This document shows, in pieces, positions 63,171 to 64,000 of a stretch of DNA of 64,000 nt. The first letter of the stretch is position 1; the number at the start of each line of letters is the position of its first letter. The notes beneath the pieces are model-generated. The model made no database searches and was not told where the DNA came from. It saw only the letters and a program-made list of their open reading frames with translations. Source of the DNA: Methanocella_A sp963769045 (GTDB taxonomy: Archaea > Halobacteriota > Methanocellia > Methanocellales > Methanocellaceae); assembly GCA_963769045.1 (NCBI GenBank), contig CAVYKK010000009.1, forward strand, positions 248,001 to 312,000, given 5' to 3'. The translations under genes and the position numbers were made by a program.

Positions 63171-64000
63171 TTATATCCCGTATTTCGACTTGAGGTCGTA
63201 GACGGCGCGCTCGACGGCCTTCAGCGTCTTTTCGGCCTCCATGGCGGTCATTTTTTCGCCGGCCATCACTCGCTCGTAACAAGTGATTGCGTTGTCGAGG
63301 TCCTGGCCGTTCTCGCCGAGATACGGCGCCAGCGTATCGGAAATCTCGCCGTCATAGCTGTCGGCGATCAGCTTTTTCAGGTAGAGGACACGGTCGTACA
63401 GCGAGCAGTCCTCGACGCTGGTGTAGTCGAGAATATGGTCGCCGGTCAGCGAGCTGCGCAGGAGCGCGTTCAGGAACGCGTCGAACGCCATGACGGCGTC
63501 GACGACGGAAAGCGAATAGTTCTCCTCGCCCAGCAGCCGGCGGGCGTTGAGCAGCATGAGCTTGTAGACCGCGGGCTCAGAGGACAGCATCATGTTCAGC
63601 ATCATGACGTCCTCAGAGGACAGGGTCACCGGCTCCGCCGGCGGCACGGCGTCCGCACGGTAGATGTCCATGGGCTCGCTGAAGGCATTCTTCAGGCTGA
63701 CCTGCCCGACGCTGAAGCTACGGTGGTTCAGGCTGAAGCCGATGTCTTCCCGGACAAGCGCCAGGGACAGCATGAACCTTTTCACGTGCTCGAAGGCCTC
63801 ATTGCCCAGCAGTCCTGCCTTCGCGGGAGCGCCCTCCATGAGTCCCCTGACGACTTCGTGAGTAGTTTCGAACTCGACCGTGCCGGAGGTGGACTTGCCA
63901 GACAGGCCTGTGACCGGGTGCAGGTTCTCGATCTTGATCAGCTTCTTCTGGTCAAGGTAGGTGACCGGGGAAGGAAGGTCGACCGCGAAGCCGTTGACAG
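63171..64000 (-). CDS. uncharacterised protein, 5' part beyond the window
   Basis: The frame stays open from the stop at 63171 to the right edge (about 275 residues visible), so the N-terminus lies outside. An internal ATG at 63839 gives a minimum of 222 residues. The first visible part is beta-rich (KLIKIENLHPVTGLSGKST, TVEFETTHEVVRGLM). The second half is helical (KLMLLNARRLLGEENYSLS, VMAFDAFLNALLRSSL, DNAITCYERVMAGEKMTA), somewhat HEPN-like in shape, but I see no R-x4-6-H catalytic motif. I do not recognise the family. Confidence 0.7.
   Translation of the reverse strand, partial: VNGFAVDLPSPVTYLDQKKLIKIENLHPVTGLSGKSTSGTVEFETTHEVVRGLMEGAPAKAGLLGNEAFEHVKRFMLSLALVREDIGFSLNHRSFSVGQVSLKNAFSEPMDIYRADAVPPAEPVTLSSEDVMMLNMMLSSEPAVYKLMLLNARRLLGEENYSLSVVDAVMAFDAFLNALLRSSLTGDHILDYTSVEDCSLYDRVLYLKKLIADSYDGEISDTLAPYLGENGQDLDNAITCYERVMAGEKMTAMEAEKTLKAVERAVYDLKSKYGI

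Overview
The window looks like chromosomal DNA of a methanogenic archaeon, most likely of the Methanocella (Rice Cluster I) type. Evidence: a full-length O-phosphoseryl-tRNA synthetase (an enzyme mostly of methanogens and relatives), an F420-dependent luciferase-like oxidoreductase, a tungsten-type aldehyde:ferredoxin oxidoreductase with its polyferredoxin, the archaeal LOR/SDH-type ornithine cyclodeaminase, a MEDS-domain sensor kinase, archaeal TATA-like promoters and oligo-T terminators. No rRNA is present, so the genus is an inference.

Layout. 0-3.5 kb: 3' part of a PAS/methyl-accepting transducer (runs off the left edge), then SepRS. 3.5-5.8 kb: gene-poor, repeat-rich DNA (a ~600-bp imperfect inverted repeat, 73-bp tandem repeats, several palindromic elements) around one UspA gene. 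5.8-13.3 kb: housekeeping genes (endonuclease V, YdeI-like, LeuCD-type hydro-lyase, UbiA prenyltransferase, M20 and M29-like peptidases). 13.5-15.5 kb: a gene graveyard with an intact ABC ATPase among broken permease and histidine-kinase pieces. 15.8-23.3 kb: redox and metabolic genes (ornithine cyclodeaminase, aldo/keto reductase, iron-sulfur flavoprotein, DUF169, CGGC protein, F420 enzyme, MsrA, MazG-like).

23.6-42.0 kb is the main discovery: an ~18.4-kb minus-strand cluster encoding a Tc (ABC-type) toxin complex. Its order is TcB (SpvB/FG-GAP), TcC (RHS shell plus a variable C-terminal domain), TcA-N (peptidoglycan-binding, VRP1, Ig-like), TcA-C (coiled-coil pore and TcB-binding region), and a minimal nucleotidyltransferase coupled to the last toxin gene by a 4-bp overlap. 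It has the parts of a pore, a cocoon and a cargo, in an archaeal context. Divergent from it lies a 2013-aa kinase/ATPase/GAF/PAS/histidine-kinase protein with a receiver-only regulator, then two paralogous sensor kinases (42.8-53.5 kb). After a tRNA-Pro(GGG) come an Lrp-type regulator with a cysteine-rich tail, thioredoxin reductase, glutaredoxin, AOR with ferredoxin, and an amino-acid permease with a tandem Usp protein. A gene of unknown function runs off the right edge.

Two features cut across the window. First, a family of intergenic palindromes: the arms pair well within each element but differ in sequence between elements, while the outer ends are similar. Second, many genes (about 17 sites) carry single-base frame disruptions in otherwise well-conserved reading frames. 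This looks more like sequence error than decay, so the genes are annotated as reconstructed full-length products with each break noted.
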